From Alisma plantago-aquatica (lineage: Eukaryota; Streptophyta; Magnoliopsida; Alismatales; Alismataceae), in assembly GCA_963693085.1 (NCBI GenBank), contig OY856412.1, forward strand, positions 1,062,722,744-1,062,786,743: 64,000 nucleotides of DNA, written 5' to 3'. The first letter of the stretch is position 1. Each line of letters starts with the position of its first letter. The notes under the pieces are model-generated. The model had not been told where the DNA came from. It saw only the letters and a list, made by a program, of their open reading frames with translations, and made no database searches. Shown here piece by piece: positions 36,140 to 48,867 of this stretch. Position numbers and translations under genes: made by a program.

Positions 36140-36700
36140 CAAAACGGTCATGGTACATCACCACAGTCGTGGGGAATTATGTTCTAAAAGTTACAGGGAA
36201 GGTGCTCAATTTACACATGAATGACCACGACTGTGGTCACTGAAGACCCCATGATCGTGGCCCCCAGAATGGCCATGGCCAGCACCTTCCAACTCGTCCG
36301 TGGTCATCAACACGACCATGGTGATGTATGTATGAAGATCCCAAAAATTAATAGGGAGTTGGTCCAATTTACATGTGAATGACCACGATCATGACCATCA
36401 GCACGATCGTGGCCCTTGAAGGCCACATCGCTCATGGTGCTCTCCACGCCCGTGGCAAGTTGAAGACACAACGACCTCAAAGCGACCTTGCCTGTGCCCC
36501 CCCTCCTTCAACACGACCATGATAACCCACATGATCATGGTACCCTCTACCCGCCACAACCGTGGCAACCCACCATAGTCGTGGCCACCATACACACTTA
36601 TCACTTCAGCTCCACTTTCCACCTCAACCGTTCCACTACCCACGACCGTGCCATGCAACCCCCACCATGGTCGTGACACCTCAACACAGACATGGTGACC
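36140..36700 (+). repeat. Dispersed CCACG(N)CGTGG-type palindromes in the LTR
   Basis: More than a dozen imperfect copies of a short palindrome, such as gaccacgactgtggtc, cacgatcgtggcc and caccatagtcgtgg, are scattered over about 550 bases. The same motif family recurs at 44550-44950 and in the 3' LTR at 49180-49510. Confidence 0.75.
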
Positions 36701-36767
36701 ACCTAAACCTACCCATCTTCGCCACTATTTTTCTCACTTTTCCCCTCACTTACCCCAGTGCCTCCCC

Positions 36768-36789
36768 ACCACCTATATATACATAGGTG
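36768..36789 (+). promoter_or_regulatory. Candidate TATA box between inverted arms
   Basis: The arms ccacctat and ataggtgg enclose atatac, giving a TATA-like core (tatatata) about 950 bases into the LTR. Confidence 0.45.
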
Positions 36790-38375
36790 GCAGCCACAAC
36801 ATGGGGGTTAGCTCCCTTTAGCTGCCATTACTCCCCTCCACCTACTCTAGAGCATTCATTACCTCCTTCCTTGCATTCAATCCATGCATCCACCATTTTC
36901 ACCTCATTTTCACCATAGAAACCTAGTTTTCTAGGTTTCTACCATAATCCCCTCCATTTCTATGCCTTTCATCCACCTTGGAGGAGGGAGGTCGTCCTAT
37001 AATAGTTAGGAGGTGAAGAAGAAGAAGCTATTTTGAGCTCCATGGAGTCATATCCCCTTCTTATCATTTCTTTTATCTTTTCTTTGAGCATGTCTAGCTA
37101 AGCCCCTAGTGGTGGGCTGTTTGGGGCTAAAATGTGACTTTGATACCATGTTGGGGAAAATGACTTGTAATGAACATAATCTCACTCTATGATGATTGCC
37201 ACTTGATTCTATCTCATTTTCCATTATCTTGCATGTGATGCTTGATGACACTTAGCTTTTAGGGGAAATTGGAATGTATGTTGAAATCTTAGAAATGGCT
37301 CCTAGGTCCAATTAGTGGATTCCTAGCTAGCCCCCTTTGTTGCTACATACATCTCCCTTCTTCTACAAGTGAGTGTGAGATATAAGTAGCTAGTGTAAGT
37401 GTGATTAGTGCAATTACCTAGAGTTTCCTAAAGGTTAGTTGGCAAGTAGCACGAGGTGAAATACCCTCATCTCTACTCCCATTCCTACCTTTGGCTCTCA
37501 ATTGCCCTAATACCACTTACCCTAGAAACCTAAACTTGCCAAGTCCTACCAGAATTACACCTAACCCTAGTTCTCTAACTAGTAGTATAGGGTATACTCT
37601 AATAAAACTTGCTTTGTTGTTTGGTTTGGTAGTCTATATTGAAATATGAGTTTTCATGCTATGTTGACCTTCCCCCAACTAATATCAAGTTGCATTCCCA
37701 AATGGCCCACCTACCCATAATATTGCTTAAAACCCACTTTTGCCTTCTTAGCTTATTAATGCTAGTTTAGTCAATTGCCTTTGTTAATTCTTAGCTAACT
37801 ACCTAGTTCTAGATAATTAGTTCTTGCTCAAGTTGTTAGGGATCCTTTGAGATTTCTTGTGTTAGTTTGGCTAATTAGTGATAACTTAGACTCTTGCTTG
37901 TCTAATTGCTTAGCTTGCCTCTTAGTTGATAACTTAGCTTTCTAGTGTAGTATAACTCATTGCTCTAGTGTAATTACTTGCCTTGCTTGGTTTGATAGCC
38001 TTAACTTGCTTAGAGTAATTTAGGACTTTTGTTAACTTAGTTTCTTTCTTGCTCTTTCTTACTTGCAATCGTAGCATAATCAAACCAAACCTAACTTTAA
38101 ACACTCAAACTCTAATATCCTCTTTAGGAACATAGCTACCACTAACTTAGCTCTAGTGCCCCCTCTCTCCCTGAGGATTGACCCTAATCTTACCACTAGC
38201 CTATACTACAACACAACCCCGTGCGCTTGAAGGTACATGGGATTAGTTGAGCCTGTGTGTTGAAGTAGGTCCTTATATAGATTTTGAGAGATCTGTGTGT
38301 TTTCCCTTAGGGTTGCATCTAGCCACCTTTAGTTGGCTGGTGTGTGGCCTTGAGAAGAATCACACCAAGATTCCT

Positions 38376-38392
38376 TGAACCATTCCCGGGGA
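38376..38392 (+). promoter_or_regulatory. Decayed primer-binding site, tRNA-Asp type
   Basis: tgaaccattcccgggga resembles TGGCGCCATTCCCGGGGA with changes at the 5' side. It lies nine bases after the proposed LTR end. Confidence 0.6.
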
Positions 38393-38645
38393 GTGAGGTG
38401 CTCGACCTAGCTAGTTAGTGTAGCTTTGCCTTTCCTACTGCCCTCACCATTGCTATTCTTTATTCTTTATTTACTTTTTGCATACTATCATTCTAACTTG
38501 TCTCTTGTTTCTTGTTTGTGTATTGTGTAGGTGACAGTTGTGCATGCGTAGTACGTGTTCGACTTCTACCGACTTGGTGTTATACGACCCCGAGATAGGT
38601 AGAAGGAGACACCAAAGCTACTGCAAACGACACCAAGAAGCGGAG

Positions 38646-40602
38646 ATGGGTGACCATGAAGCTCAAATCCCTCATGGGGATATTCCACCACAGCCCCAAC
38701 CACCCTCTCCATGAATAGTTCACCCCGGGAAACTATCCCATTGCAACCCTTGTTGACAAAATGTCGGGTCAACAATTATCCATTCCACCCGCACTTCTCG
38801 GACTCCTTCCTACTTACTATGGGATGGAGAATAAGAACCCCTACCACCATATCGATGACTTCCTTGAAACTTGTTCCACTTTCCACACACCCATTGCCAC
38901 CTATGACTCCATCCAGATGACACTTTTCCCATTCTCTCTAAAAGAAAAGGCCAAGGAATGGTACATATCCAAGCCAGAGTTGGTAACGTGGGACATGGTA
39001 AAGAATGAGTTTCTCAAGAAGTTCTTTCCAATTTCCAAGCTGACCCAAATGCAAAGATGTATCACCGACTTCTCCCAAAAAGAAAATGAACCTTTCCATG
39101 AGGCATGAGAAAGGTTCCAAAAGCTCCTATGCGATTGCCCCCATCATGTGGTACCCTTGTGGCAACTGTTTCAAGCTTTCTACATTGGGCTAGTGAAGTT
39201 GAGACAAAATAAAGTTGATTTGTCATGTGTAGACACCTTCATGGCAAAGCCACCTGAGGAGTCATGGCCCTTGTTTGAGCACCTTGCTGAGAATTCTCAC
39301 CATCAAGGTTCTACTGAAGGGGAAAATTGTGATCGAAACTACATCCATCCACCTCCTTCCGTAGTTCCAGCCCAGACTGTAGCCAACCCTGACATGATAA
39401 AAATGATGGCAAATATGATGAATATGATGAAGAGCCAAACTGGTGGTTCTTCAAGTCAATCCACTATGCCAGTTGAAGTTGAGGAAGAAGAAGTGCATGC
39501 TTTGCATGCCTTTGGCAACCGAAACAACCAAGGCCCGATGTCCAACTCCTATACTCTCGAGTGGAGGAATCATCCAAACTTCTCATGGAAGCAACAAAAT
39601 GAGGAGGGGTAAGGGCAGCCAAGGCATCACCAAGGGCCCAAGTACAACTCCAAGTTTGAGGAGGAAGTCCTAGGAAGGCTAAGGAACCTTGATGAAGTAA
39701 AGAAATAGGTGTCATCTCAACGACAAAACATTATTCACCTTGAGTAAAGGCTTGATCAAATCTCCCTCTCACCTACCCACCATGAATAGGGGAGGCTCCC
39801 ATCTCAACCCATGGCCAATCCAAACAATGATGGTAGTTATGTGAGAATGATTCAAGGTGCTTATATCCCACCATAAGGCCAAGTACCCCCACTTCACTAG
39901 TACGAAGGACCACCACATCCATATGCTCCTCCACCTCATCAACTCCCTTACAACTATCAATATCCTCCACCTCACTCATACCAACAACCCCCTTCACAAT
40001 ATCACCCCCATCCAGTACAACAACCACAACCCCAGCCACAATTTATCCTCCAAAACTTGAATCTACCACACTCAAGGCCACCACCACCTCAACAGCCACA
40101 ACCAAATCCACAAGCCTCCTCTTACACTACCCATGAGCATGTGAAGGTAGTGATAGTTTTGAGGAGTGGTGGGACCTTGGAGCAACCACATGGTACTTCT
40201 GTTGATGGTACAACCAGTGATCACAGGGTTGATACTATGATCAGGGGTGTTGAAACTGAGATTTAGACTGATGATACCATGATATCGAGAGTTGATATCA
40301 TGATTCCAGTGATACCTCCTGATGATACTATTGATTTTAGTCAGTCTGGAGCACAACTCTCTTCTTTCCCTGATGCACTTGAAGAGCCATCCACCAAAAG
40401 AAGAAAGAAGAAACATATTGAGGATATCATGGAGACCTTTAAGTAGGTCAAGATCAACATTCCTTTACTTGATGCGATCAAGAGAATCCCATCTTACACC
40501 AAGTTCTTGAAAAACTTATGCACGTTCAAGAGGAAGACCACCAGAAGGACACCAAGGAAGGTTAAGCTCACTGAGCAAGTGAGCTCAATTATGTAGCACA
40601 CC
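38646..40602 (+). pseudogene. gag polyprotein, Athila-like
   Basis: The structural Gag relic. The clear part starts near 38720 with PGNYPIATLVDK, then HHIDDFLETCSTF, TLFPFSLKEKAKEWY and FLKKFFPISK, the usual Athila capsid sequence. A TGA at 39107-39109 falls where Trp is expected (HEA-stop-ERF). The same frame runs on with stops near 39610, 39708, 39747, 39787, 39874, 39898, 40264, 40444 and 40594. Between 39900 and 40120 it is rich in Pro, Gln, His and Tyr. No zinc knuckle could be recognised. Most stops are TAG or TAA where Gln fits. Confidence 0.82.
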
Positions 40603-41040
40603 GTGCTAAGGAAGAGAAAAGATCTTGGTGCTCCTATCATCTCATTCTACATTAGAGCGCATCGTATAGACCAAGCTCTTCTCCACTTGGGTTCTAGTGT
40701 AAATATGATGCCTTATGATGTGTTTGTTGAACTACATATGGGACAACTGGGTCCTTCTCACTGTACCTTGCAGTTAGTTGATAAATCTAAGAAAATTCCT
40801 AGAGGGTGTGTTGATGATGTGTTGGTCAAACTCGATGATGAGACCTCTGCATTCTTTTTGACTGATTTTATTGTCTTGGACATGGAAAAGGACTCAAGGA
40901 AAGTACATATTATCTTGGGGAGACCCTTCTTGGCCACAGCTGACACAGTGATTCATGTGAGAACCAGAACCATGTAAGTGACTTTCATACACATGCAGAT
41001 CCAATTGAACATCTTCAAGTCTTATGCTAAACCGAGGTGA
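40603..41040 (+). pseudogene. Aspartic protease region, Athila-like
   Basis: It is open from 40603 to 40977. The active-site segment reads LHLGSSVNMMPYDVF, with His (cac, 40684-40686) where the catalytic Asp of LDLGSS is expected. IILGRPFLATADTVIHV near 40912-40962 is the usual second landmark. Loss of the only active-site Asp would by itself disable this protease. Confidence 0.82.
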
Positions 41041-41280
41041 TAGGTGCTACAGAAGAGAATTATTATCTGATTGAGTGCCTTGATGAGATAGTGGAAGAGT
41101 GTCTACCGACATGGATATAGACCGCCACACAAGGGAGAGGTATAGAGCCCATTGTGGAGTTTACTGATGATGATGATGATGATGAGGATGAAGAAGAAGA
41201 TTTGGCCTTAGTGGCTGCAAGTGAAGACTCCCATCCATTTCTGAACCAGTGAAGAATTCCCTCAGAGAGCCTCCCATTCT

Positions 41281-42810
41281 TAAACTGAAGTCTCTTTCTG
41301 AAGGATTAAAATATACTTTCTTAAGCCCCAATGACACTCTCCCAGTGATCATTTCTTCTATTCTTTCTCTGGATTAAGAAGAGGCATTGATGGCAATTCT
41401 GAAGAAGAACATTCAAGCGATTGGGTGGTCTATAGCTGATTTGAGGGGTATTAACCCGTCTATCCGTGTCCACGGAATATATCTTAAGGATGATGCTAGA
41501 CCAACCCATAAAATGCAAAGACAGTTGAATCCCAGGTTGAAAGAGGTTGTAGCCAAAGAGGTAGTGAAGCTCCTTGATGCCGAGATCATATATCCCATCT
41601 ATGACAGTCCATGGGTGAGTCCCATCCAAGTTGTACCCAAGAAGGATGGGATCACAGTCGCCGAGAATGAAGATGGGGAATTGATACCCGTGAGAGAACA
41701 ATCCAAATGGAGGATATGTGTGGATTATAGAAAGTTGAATGAAAAGAATGAGAAAGATGATTAGTACCCTCTTCCATTCCTTGATCATATTTTGGAGAGA
41801 TTAGCTGGATAGAGTTTTTATTGTTTTATTGATGGGTACTCTGGTTACTTCCAAATAGTTTTCCATCCCACTGATCAAGAGAAGATGACGTTCACTTGCC
41901 CAAATAATATTTTTACCTACAGGAGGATGCCATTTGGATTATGCAATGTGCCTTTGACATTTCAAAGATATGTAACATCCATTTTTGCTGATATGCTTGA
42001 TTTGTCGCTTGAAGTCTTCATGAATGATGTTTTTTATATTTGGTAAAACCTTTGATGAGTGCTTGCTTCACCTGGAATCTATTCTTAAATGGTGTATTAG
42101 GGTCCGTCTGGTTCTATCTTGGGAGAAAAACCACTTTATGGTGCCCAAGGGTATTATTTTGGGTCACAGAGTCTCTAAAGATACAATTTAGTTGACAAGC
42201 ATGATCTCCACTCTCACCATTCCTTCCAATGTAAGACATGTTTGATCCTTCTTGGGGCATGTAGGTTTCTACCGTCGGTTCATTAAAGACTTTAGTAAGA
42301 TTTCAAGGCCAATTTTCATTTACTTGAAAAGGATGTGGAATTCCACTTTGACGACAAGTGGTAGAAACCTTCAACCACTTGAGGTACAAGCTTGTCTCTG
42401 CTACTATCATGTAGCCCTCAGACTTCTCTTTACCATTTGAGATCATGACTGATGCATCAAACATGGTAGTGGGGGCTGTCACGGGCCAAAGGATTGGCTA
42501 GATTCCACATTCCATTTACTATGTGAGCAAGACTCTTGATGAAGCTCAAAGGAACTACACTACCACTGAAAAAGAGTTGCTTGTTGTAATTTTTGCTCTT
42601 GACAAGTTTCTCTGATATCTCTTGCAAAACAAGGTGATAGTTTATACAGATCATGCAACCTTGAAGTACCTTATGACAAAGAAAGATTCTAAACCAAGGT
42701 TGATCAGATCAATTCTATTGCCCCAAGAGTTTGATCTAGAGATTGTTAACAAAAAGGGAGTAGAAAATTCTATAGCCAAATTCTGCAATCGGCCATCTCT
42801 CCCGCATTGA
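41281..42810 (+). pseudogene. Reverse transcriptase and RNase H, Athila-like
   Basis: Open part 41387-41764 has MQRQLNPRLKEVVAKEVVK, SPIQVVPKKDG and RICVDYRKLN. TAG codons follow where Gln fits (41762-41764 and near 41810). CFIDGYSGYF keeps the first catalytic Asp. The MDD box reads MND (aat at 42023-42025), and stops follow directly. RNase H is recognisable from EIMTDASN (about 42450), through YYVSKTLDEAQRNYTTTEKE, to [13 protein letters not shown] (42631 onward), with further stops and shifts. Not functional. Confidence 0.85.
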
Positions 42811-42829
42811 AGCACCATATGATGATAGG

Positions 42830-44100
42830 AACTACATCAAAGAAACAATGCCACTTGAGAATCTCTTCTTACTTTCAGCCACCCAAAGACCATGGTACAA
42901 GCACATAGCTAACTTCTTAGCTAGTGGTAGGATATCGAGTACTTGGACAAGGGAGGAAAGAAAGAGGTTGTTTGCTATGGTGAAGAATTATGCTTGGGAT
43001 GATCTTCATTTTTTCAAATATTATCCCGATCAACTCATTTGAAGATGTGCTCCAAAAAGTGAGCAACAAGAGTTCCTAGCAATGTGCCACTCTGGTGCAT
43101 GTGGAGGTCATTTAGGCAGAAAATGCACAATTTCTAAGATTATTCAAAGTGGATTTTATTGGCCCACATTGTTTAAAGATGATCATAAGTTTTGCAAATG
43201 TTGTTTGAAGTACCAAAAGGGGGGGCACTATCTCAAAGAGGTACATGATGCCTCTACCACCCATTATTGTGGTGGAGGTGTTTGATGTTTGGAGAATTGA
43301 TTTCATGGTCCATTTCCTCCTTCTTTTGGGTATGTGAACATCTTGGTGGCCGTCAACTATGTATCAAAATGGATTGAAGCTATTGCTACTAGAACTAATG
43401 ACCACAAAATGGTGTGTGATTTTGTGAATTCAAATATCTTTAGCCAGTTTGGCATGCCAAGAGACATCATTAGTGATAGTGTATCCATCGCACTTTTGAA
43501 GGTTTTCTTAAAAGACATGGAGTGAATCACAGTGTGGCTACTCCTTACCACCCCCAAACGAGTGGTCAAGTTGAGTTAGCCAATCGGGAGATAAAGCTCA
43601 TTCTTGAGAAGACAGTAAGGTCGGACCGCAAGAATTGGTCATTACATCTCAATGAGGCTTTATGGGCTTATAAGACTGCATATAAAGCCCTGATTGGCAC
43701 CACATCATTCAAACTTGTTTATGGGAAAAGTTGTCATCTATTGGTAGAAATGCAACACAAAGATTTGTGGACTTTAAAAGCCATGGATATGAATGGAGAC
43801 ATAGTCGGGTTGAAAAGAAAGTTGTAGATGTATGAATTTGAGGAGATGAGGCATGAAGCCTATGAGTTGTCCAAGAGCTACAAAGAAAGAACAAAGTTTC
43901 TTACATGACAAGTTGATCAAGAAGAAGGATTTTGAGCCCGAACGATGGTTGTGGTTATACAACTCTAGGATGAAGTTCTTTCCTGGGAAGCTCCGGTCTA
44001 GATGGGAAGGACCTACCCATTTGGAGATATTGTGATATGCAATAAACAAGGAGCAAGAGAGTTTACCATGAATGGACAAAGATTGAAGGCAATTTTTTGA
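42830..44100 (+). pseudogene. Integrase, Athila-like
   Basis: The zinc domain is near 43082 (CHSGACGGHLGRKC), followed by QSGFYWPTLFKD. The core has FDVWRIDF, then VAVNYVSKWIEA in 43334-43525. DIISDSVS should have DRG after the Asp. The Glu is in [13 protein letters not shown] (43522-43827). The core is split over at least three frames. The C-terminal end has MKFFPGKLRSRWEGP (about 43970-44010). Confidence 0.85.
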
Positions 44101-44279
44101 AGTTGGGCCGGATAAAGCAAATCAAAGTTTTGATATTGTGATGTTATTTGAGGAATACCGGCTTGATGAAGAGATGTGCTTGAATGCATATGAGAGGAAT
44201 ATTTACTTCAAAGATGCTTTGAGAATTCCACGAGGATGAAAGCGGTAAAGAATCAATAAGCCCTATAGAAAGCTTAAAA

Positions 44280-45395
44280 TTTAGTGCTAGTGGGAAGCAA
44301 CCCACCTAGGTTTGGGAACGTTTTCACCCAACCTTCACTTTTTGATACTTTTCCTTTCTTTTCCATGAAATACACACACGCACACTTGTGCTTTATAGTT
44401 TTTGTTTGAGTTTTGATGAGATGGAGGTAACATGTTTAAGAGAGAGAGAGAGGGAAATTCATGGTTTTTGAAGTTGAAATGTGACAAAGAACCAATTTGT
44501 TTGCAAAGATGTAAAATTTTTCAAAATTGAACTGAAAAAGTACTGAATGAAGAACCACCACGGCCGTGGTAACTCAAAATGACTGTAGCGAATTGCAAAA
44601 TCTCAAAAAAGTTACAGTAACATGCCCAATTTTGTGAAGGATTGACCATTGTCGTGGCCCACACTGGACAATACGGCCGTGGCAACAAAAAGACAAGATG
44701 GCCATGGAGACCTCTAAGGCCGTGGTGATTTAAGTGCAAAAATGTTAAGAAGTTATAGGGATGGAGGTGATTTTGTACAAGAATGGCCACGGTCATGGTG
44801 ACCACCATGACTGAGGCAAGAGGAGCACACCATGACCGTGGGGCCCCCATGACCGAGGTGAGTCTAGAGCTATAGCCATCTCCACCACCCACTACGATTG
44901 TGGCACCCACCACAACCATGTTGCCAAACCCCCACCACAACCGTGGAGGAACCCACCCCACCTATTTTTTCACTTAAACCCCACAAAAAAACCATGACCC
45001 CCTTCACTTCCTAACTCATTTGCTCGACTCCCCCTCAGATGTGGTGATGAGCTCTATCTCCAGCACCTCCAATCTCACATCTCTAGCCCAAATCCTCCAA
45101 CAAATCGATCTCCAATCACTTTCTACACCTCCACCACCTATCCCTATCCCGTTTCCACCCTAAAATTTCCACCGATCAAGCCACCATCTCCATTTTCATT
45201 CTCCACCTCACCTACAACTGCCCCACACAAAACCTCACAAAAATCCACCAATGTTCACCCAAAACCATCAACCAATCCACCCTCCACCATCCAAGAAACA
45301 ATCCTATCCTATTTAACCCATCACTCAACCCCCATTTTGCCTCCTCCATAAAAATCTAAAAATCACAGCCATACCACCACCACCATCTCCACACA
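44280..45395 (+). other. Non-coding region after the integrase, with palindromes and proline-rich low complexity
   Basis: It starts with a gtgggaagcaacccacc landmark like that after the integrase of other Athila and Tat elements. A cluster of CCACG/CGTGG-type palindromes lies at 44550-44950. From about 44960 to 45380 it is C-rich and purine-poor (ccacc, aacc words). Confidence 0.6.
44550..44950 (+). repeat. Palindrome cluster matching the LTR motif family
   Basis: Copies include accacggccgtggt, tacggccgtggc, ggccacggtcatgg and ccatgaccgtgg. The motif is the same as in the LTRs of this element, although this region is internal. Confidence 0.75.
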
Positions 45396-46897
45396 ATGAA
45401 GGGAATCACAAAGGCTGTGAAGAAGGGGGCTCAAAAGATCCTTGATGTGATCACCGGGGGAAAGGTGTGCACCAAGAGATCCTCTTCCCAAGTCTCCATG
45501 CCATCCCAAACTCCATCACCATCAAACTCAATTTCCCAATTGCTCCATTGCTCGGCGTCTGTGAGTGCATCCCGCACGTCAGATAGACACCACATCACAG
45601 ATGAGACATATAGGGAGGAGGAGGATGCATCTGAGGAGAACCTCAACTACATGATTGACGAGGTTGATTGGAGATCACAACCCATCAAAAGTGGGGAAAG
45701 GGGGTTGCAACCCCATCTTCATCGAGGCTCCCTCCACAGACCACACCAACACGCCACTCTACCTCCTCATTGGGGGAGAGACCACAGAAGCAGTTGCAAG
45801 CAAGGTGAAAATTGATGATTGAAGAGGAGGATCACCCACGATGATACCCCAAGAAATGGGTATCACTAAATTTTGACACGAGCTTGGGGTCAAGATCCTA
45901 CCAGGTTGAGGAAGACGATGATGACACTATTGAGGAGGAGATGGATTCTGAGCCGGAGGACACTTCGACATACTTGGAGGCAGACATGCTAAAAGGTTTT
46001 GGCAAGGCTCCTGAAGGAACTTCATATGGTAGGGGTCAAAGGAAGATTCGGATCACAACTATTTATCCTAAATGCATGTCAAGGAGAGTTATCTCCAAAA
46101 GATATGGGTGTGAGAAGGTAATTGCAGACCCGAGAATGAAAGAAAAAGTGATAAGGAAGCAGAAGAAAATCAGTTTGTGGAAGGTGATTTTCACAGAACA
46201 AACCACAAATATGGAGTTGACTCAGCAGTTCTTTGCCACATTATAAAAGGTCAAGATAAAAGGGGAGGAAGGCATCAAGTTTTCAACGTTCAACAAAGTA
46301 CACATGTTGACTGCTTCTGAGATTAACTGCATCTTTGCAAAGGATCTTGAAGAAGCCAACAATATGAGTTATGGCTTAATTGGGAGAGAGGTTGACTTAG
46401 ACTGTGGTGACTTCTGGTTCAAGTTGACAGGGACGTTGTGACACATAGATGGCAAATCAAAGACAATGTTGATCAGCAATCCCCTAGCTAGATATGTGCA
46501 GAAAGTCATAGACAACACTAATGTGGGGAGGTACGATAATCAAGGAAGCATTTCACAAAAGGACCTCCTTGTTTTACATGGTATAAATGAGAAATTGCAC
46601 ATCAACTTAGGGTCATTCTTGATAGACCACATGATAAGAATTCCCTTTAAAAGAAAAACTCCATTTGTTATGGGAGGGATTGTAACCTCAATTACTATAT
46701 CCCTAGGCTTTGATGTCACCAGACTTATGGAGGCTGAAGGAGCTCAATTTATTGATTTAAAGTACCTCGTACGCTCACAAATGATCACAATCAAGAACAC
46801 GATGATGATGTATAATGTGAAATCCTTACGACACAAAAGTTTGAGCTTCCCTACCATGCTAACCCACTTCTCTATGCCTTTGGCCCCCCAGATTTAG
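45396..46897 (+). pseudogene. Post-integrase ORF of the Athila-like element (env position, unknown function)
   Basis: It opens with MKGITKAVKKGAQKILDV at 45396. The sense then moves to another frame at about 45884, which continues to 46897 with two in-frame stops (TAA at 46244-46246 and TGA near 46439, the latter where Trp fits). The second part has an acidic stretch (EEDDDDTIEEEMDSEPED), then a basic KRYGCEKVIADPRMKEK segment, and LISNPLARYVQKVI with GGIVTSITISLGFDVTRL. This looks like the extra plant-specific ORF carried by Athila elements, which sits where a retrovirus has env. I see no signal peptide or clear membrane segment. The family assignment is from memory of sequence style only. 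Confidence 0.6.
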
Positions 46898-48854
46898 ATA
46901 GAGAACACATCAAGCAATGGGAGCAAGCCAACCCCTAGAAAAATTCAACCCCACTGTTGCACAAGAAGAAGTGGCAAAATCAAATGCATAGCAGTAAGAA
47001 GAAGAGGGAGGAGAGAAAAGAAGACAGCCCCAAAGGGTGAGAAGAAGGGATGAGGAAACATCCCAGTTGCAGGATCCTTCAGTGAATGCATATGATATGT
47101 CATCCATCCATGCACAACTTGTAGGCATCCAGAAGACACAAAAAGACATGTAGCTCATCTAGCAGTACATGTGGCAGGACCAATAGCAAATGCATCAACA
47201 TGCCAACCACTTGTACTAATACCACCATGCTCAGGCACAATGAAACCCTGAATGGGGGTGAAGACCTACCCTCCCCCTCAGGATGCATATTGGGGCCATT
47301 ATTACCAGTTCCCTCCAGACTTTCCAGGACCTCCACCTCCTTAGCAACACCACCTGGAGCAGCTTGATCAGCCACAACAGGGAAGCCTACCCTTTGATTC
47401 ACAACACTAGCCATGATCTTCACCCTACTAGCCCTAAACTTGAGTTTCAAGCTGAGGACTGCATGATTCAAAAGTTTGGGGTGGTAGGGTAGTATGCACC
47501 ACCCTATCTTTATCTCTCATTTTGTTTCCACTTGTCCCACATGATTTTGGAATTGCTTGATCTTACTCTTGTTAGTGTAGATTTCTTCTTGTTAGCATGC
47601 ATGCAAACATGTAGTTTAATTTCTCTCATATTTGCTTAATTTTTTCAAAAGAATTGCTCTTTTTTCTCTTCCATGTCATGCATTGCATTTTCATGTAGAT
47701 TTTAGTAATTCTTGTGTGTTATAATTAATATTTGTTTTCTGATGCTTTAATTTCCCTACATGTAGGTTTAGATGTGATTGATTGCAAATTGGCATCATTT
47801 TGGCCAATTTTGCCCAAATTTGGATATTCTTGCCTAAAAGCATGTTTTAACTTAACCTCCAATTTTTGAATTCAAATGTTGATTTTTGACAAATGCATGG
47901 CACATTTTGAGAGGCTATTGCTATATGGTCTTAATTGTTGACTTTTTACATGTGCATCACCTCTCTCAAGTTTGTGAATGTCTTGGTTGAATAATGAATT
48001 GAGCAAGCTATGAACGCTTAAAGTCTATAGAATCACAAGATATAAATGTAAATCTCATGTTGTTCATTCATGTGGTGTGATATCATTTGATGAAGTGTTG
48101 GATTAGTTTTCATGGAGGAGATTTTATGTTGAGGACTACACCAATGACCCCTCATTGACCGAACTCTTCTTTCACCATATTCATATCTTGACCTCATGAA
48201 AGGATGCCTTAGTGCACATATTTAGCCTTGGCCACATCTAAAAGTTCGGGGTGGCCATATCTACATCTCTTTGCTTCACTCTATCCACCATATACCCTAT
48301 CTACACAAGGGCAAAAGAAAAGAAGAAAAGAAAATAAAAGCAAAAAGAAAATAAAAGATGCTCTTGTTTAAGAGCATCTAAATAAAGAAAATATGAGTGT
48401 GCAAAAACACTCCAATCTTTTACCACAATCATTTCTTCCTTTTTCATACCCATTGAGCTAGAAAACATCAAATCTAGCTCACTTTACCCTTTTCTACCAC
48501 CATGTGGGTCATTTGGTGTGGTTTGAGACATAAAATTGAATGCTTGAAAGTGAAACAACACTCCTAGTCATCATTGATTAACGCCAACATGAATCGGTTT
48601 ACACGGAATTACATGAAGGACATGTGGAAAGCTTGCATATTCTATTCTCTATATTTCAAGTTTATATGCCCAATGCTCTTTTCATGATTGGTTTGTGAAA
48701 GAGGAGAGGAGAAAGGTGGAACACATGCACTTAGTCACTTCTAAGACCATTTAGTTAATAATGTTATGTTGCATTGCATTCTATCATTCTTATTTAAATT
48801 GAAAGAAATTAAAGAGAGATTAAGTTATAGACTACTTAAGGACAAGTATGTTTT
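46898..48854 (+). other. Non-coding 3' region of the Athila-like element
   Basis: No coding region was recognised. 46910-47470 looks like a decayed extension of the post-integrase ORF. 47500-48850 is AT-rich, with an A-rich run near 48310-48360. Confidence 0.5.
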
Positions 48855-48867
48855 AAGTCTGGGGTGG
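48855..48867 (+). promoter_or_regulatory. Polypurine tract
   Basis: aagtctggggtgg lies directly before the 3' LTR start (tgatgcaaccc), a typical Athila polypurine tract. Confidence 0.75.

Larger units (their letters stand above)
35823..38367 (+). repeat. 5' LTR of the second Athila-like element, about 2.5 kb
   Basis: The start is inferred by alignment with the 3' LTR at 48868 (shared blocks such as agattacaagttattccctc and aacttatgcatgcattgatgca). The end is taken at cacacca just before the primer site. The part from 37700 to 38150 is rich in short ttagct and cttgct words. Confidence 0.75.

Noticed and set aside
36398..36786. Open frames rich in His, Pro and Val on both strands
   Set aside because: Produced by the palindromic CCACG/CGTGG repeats and low complexity, not by a gene.
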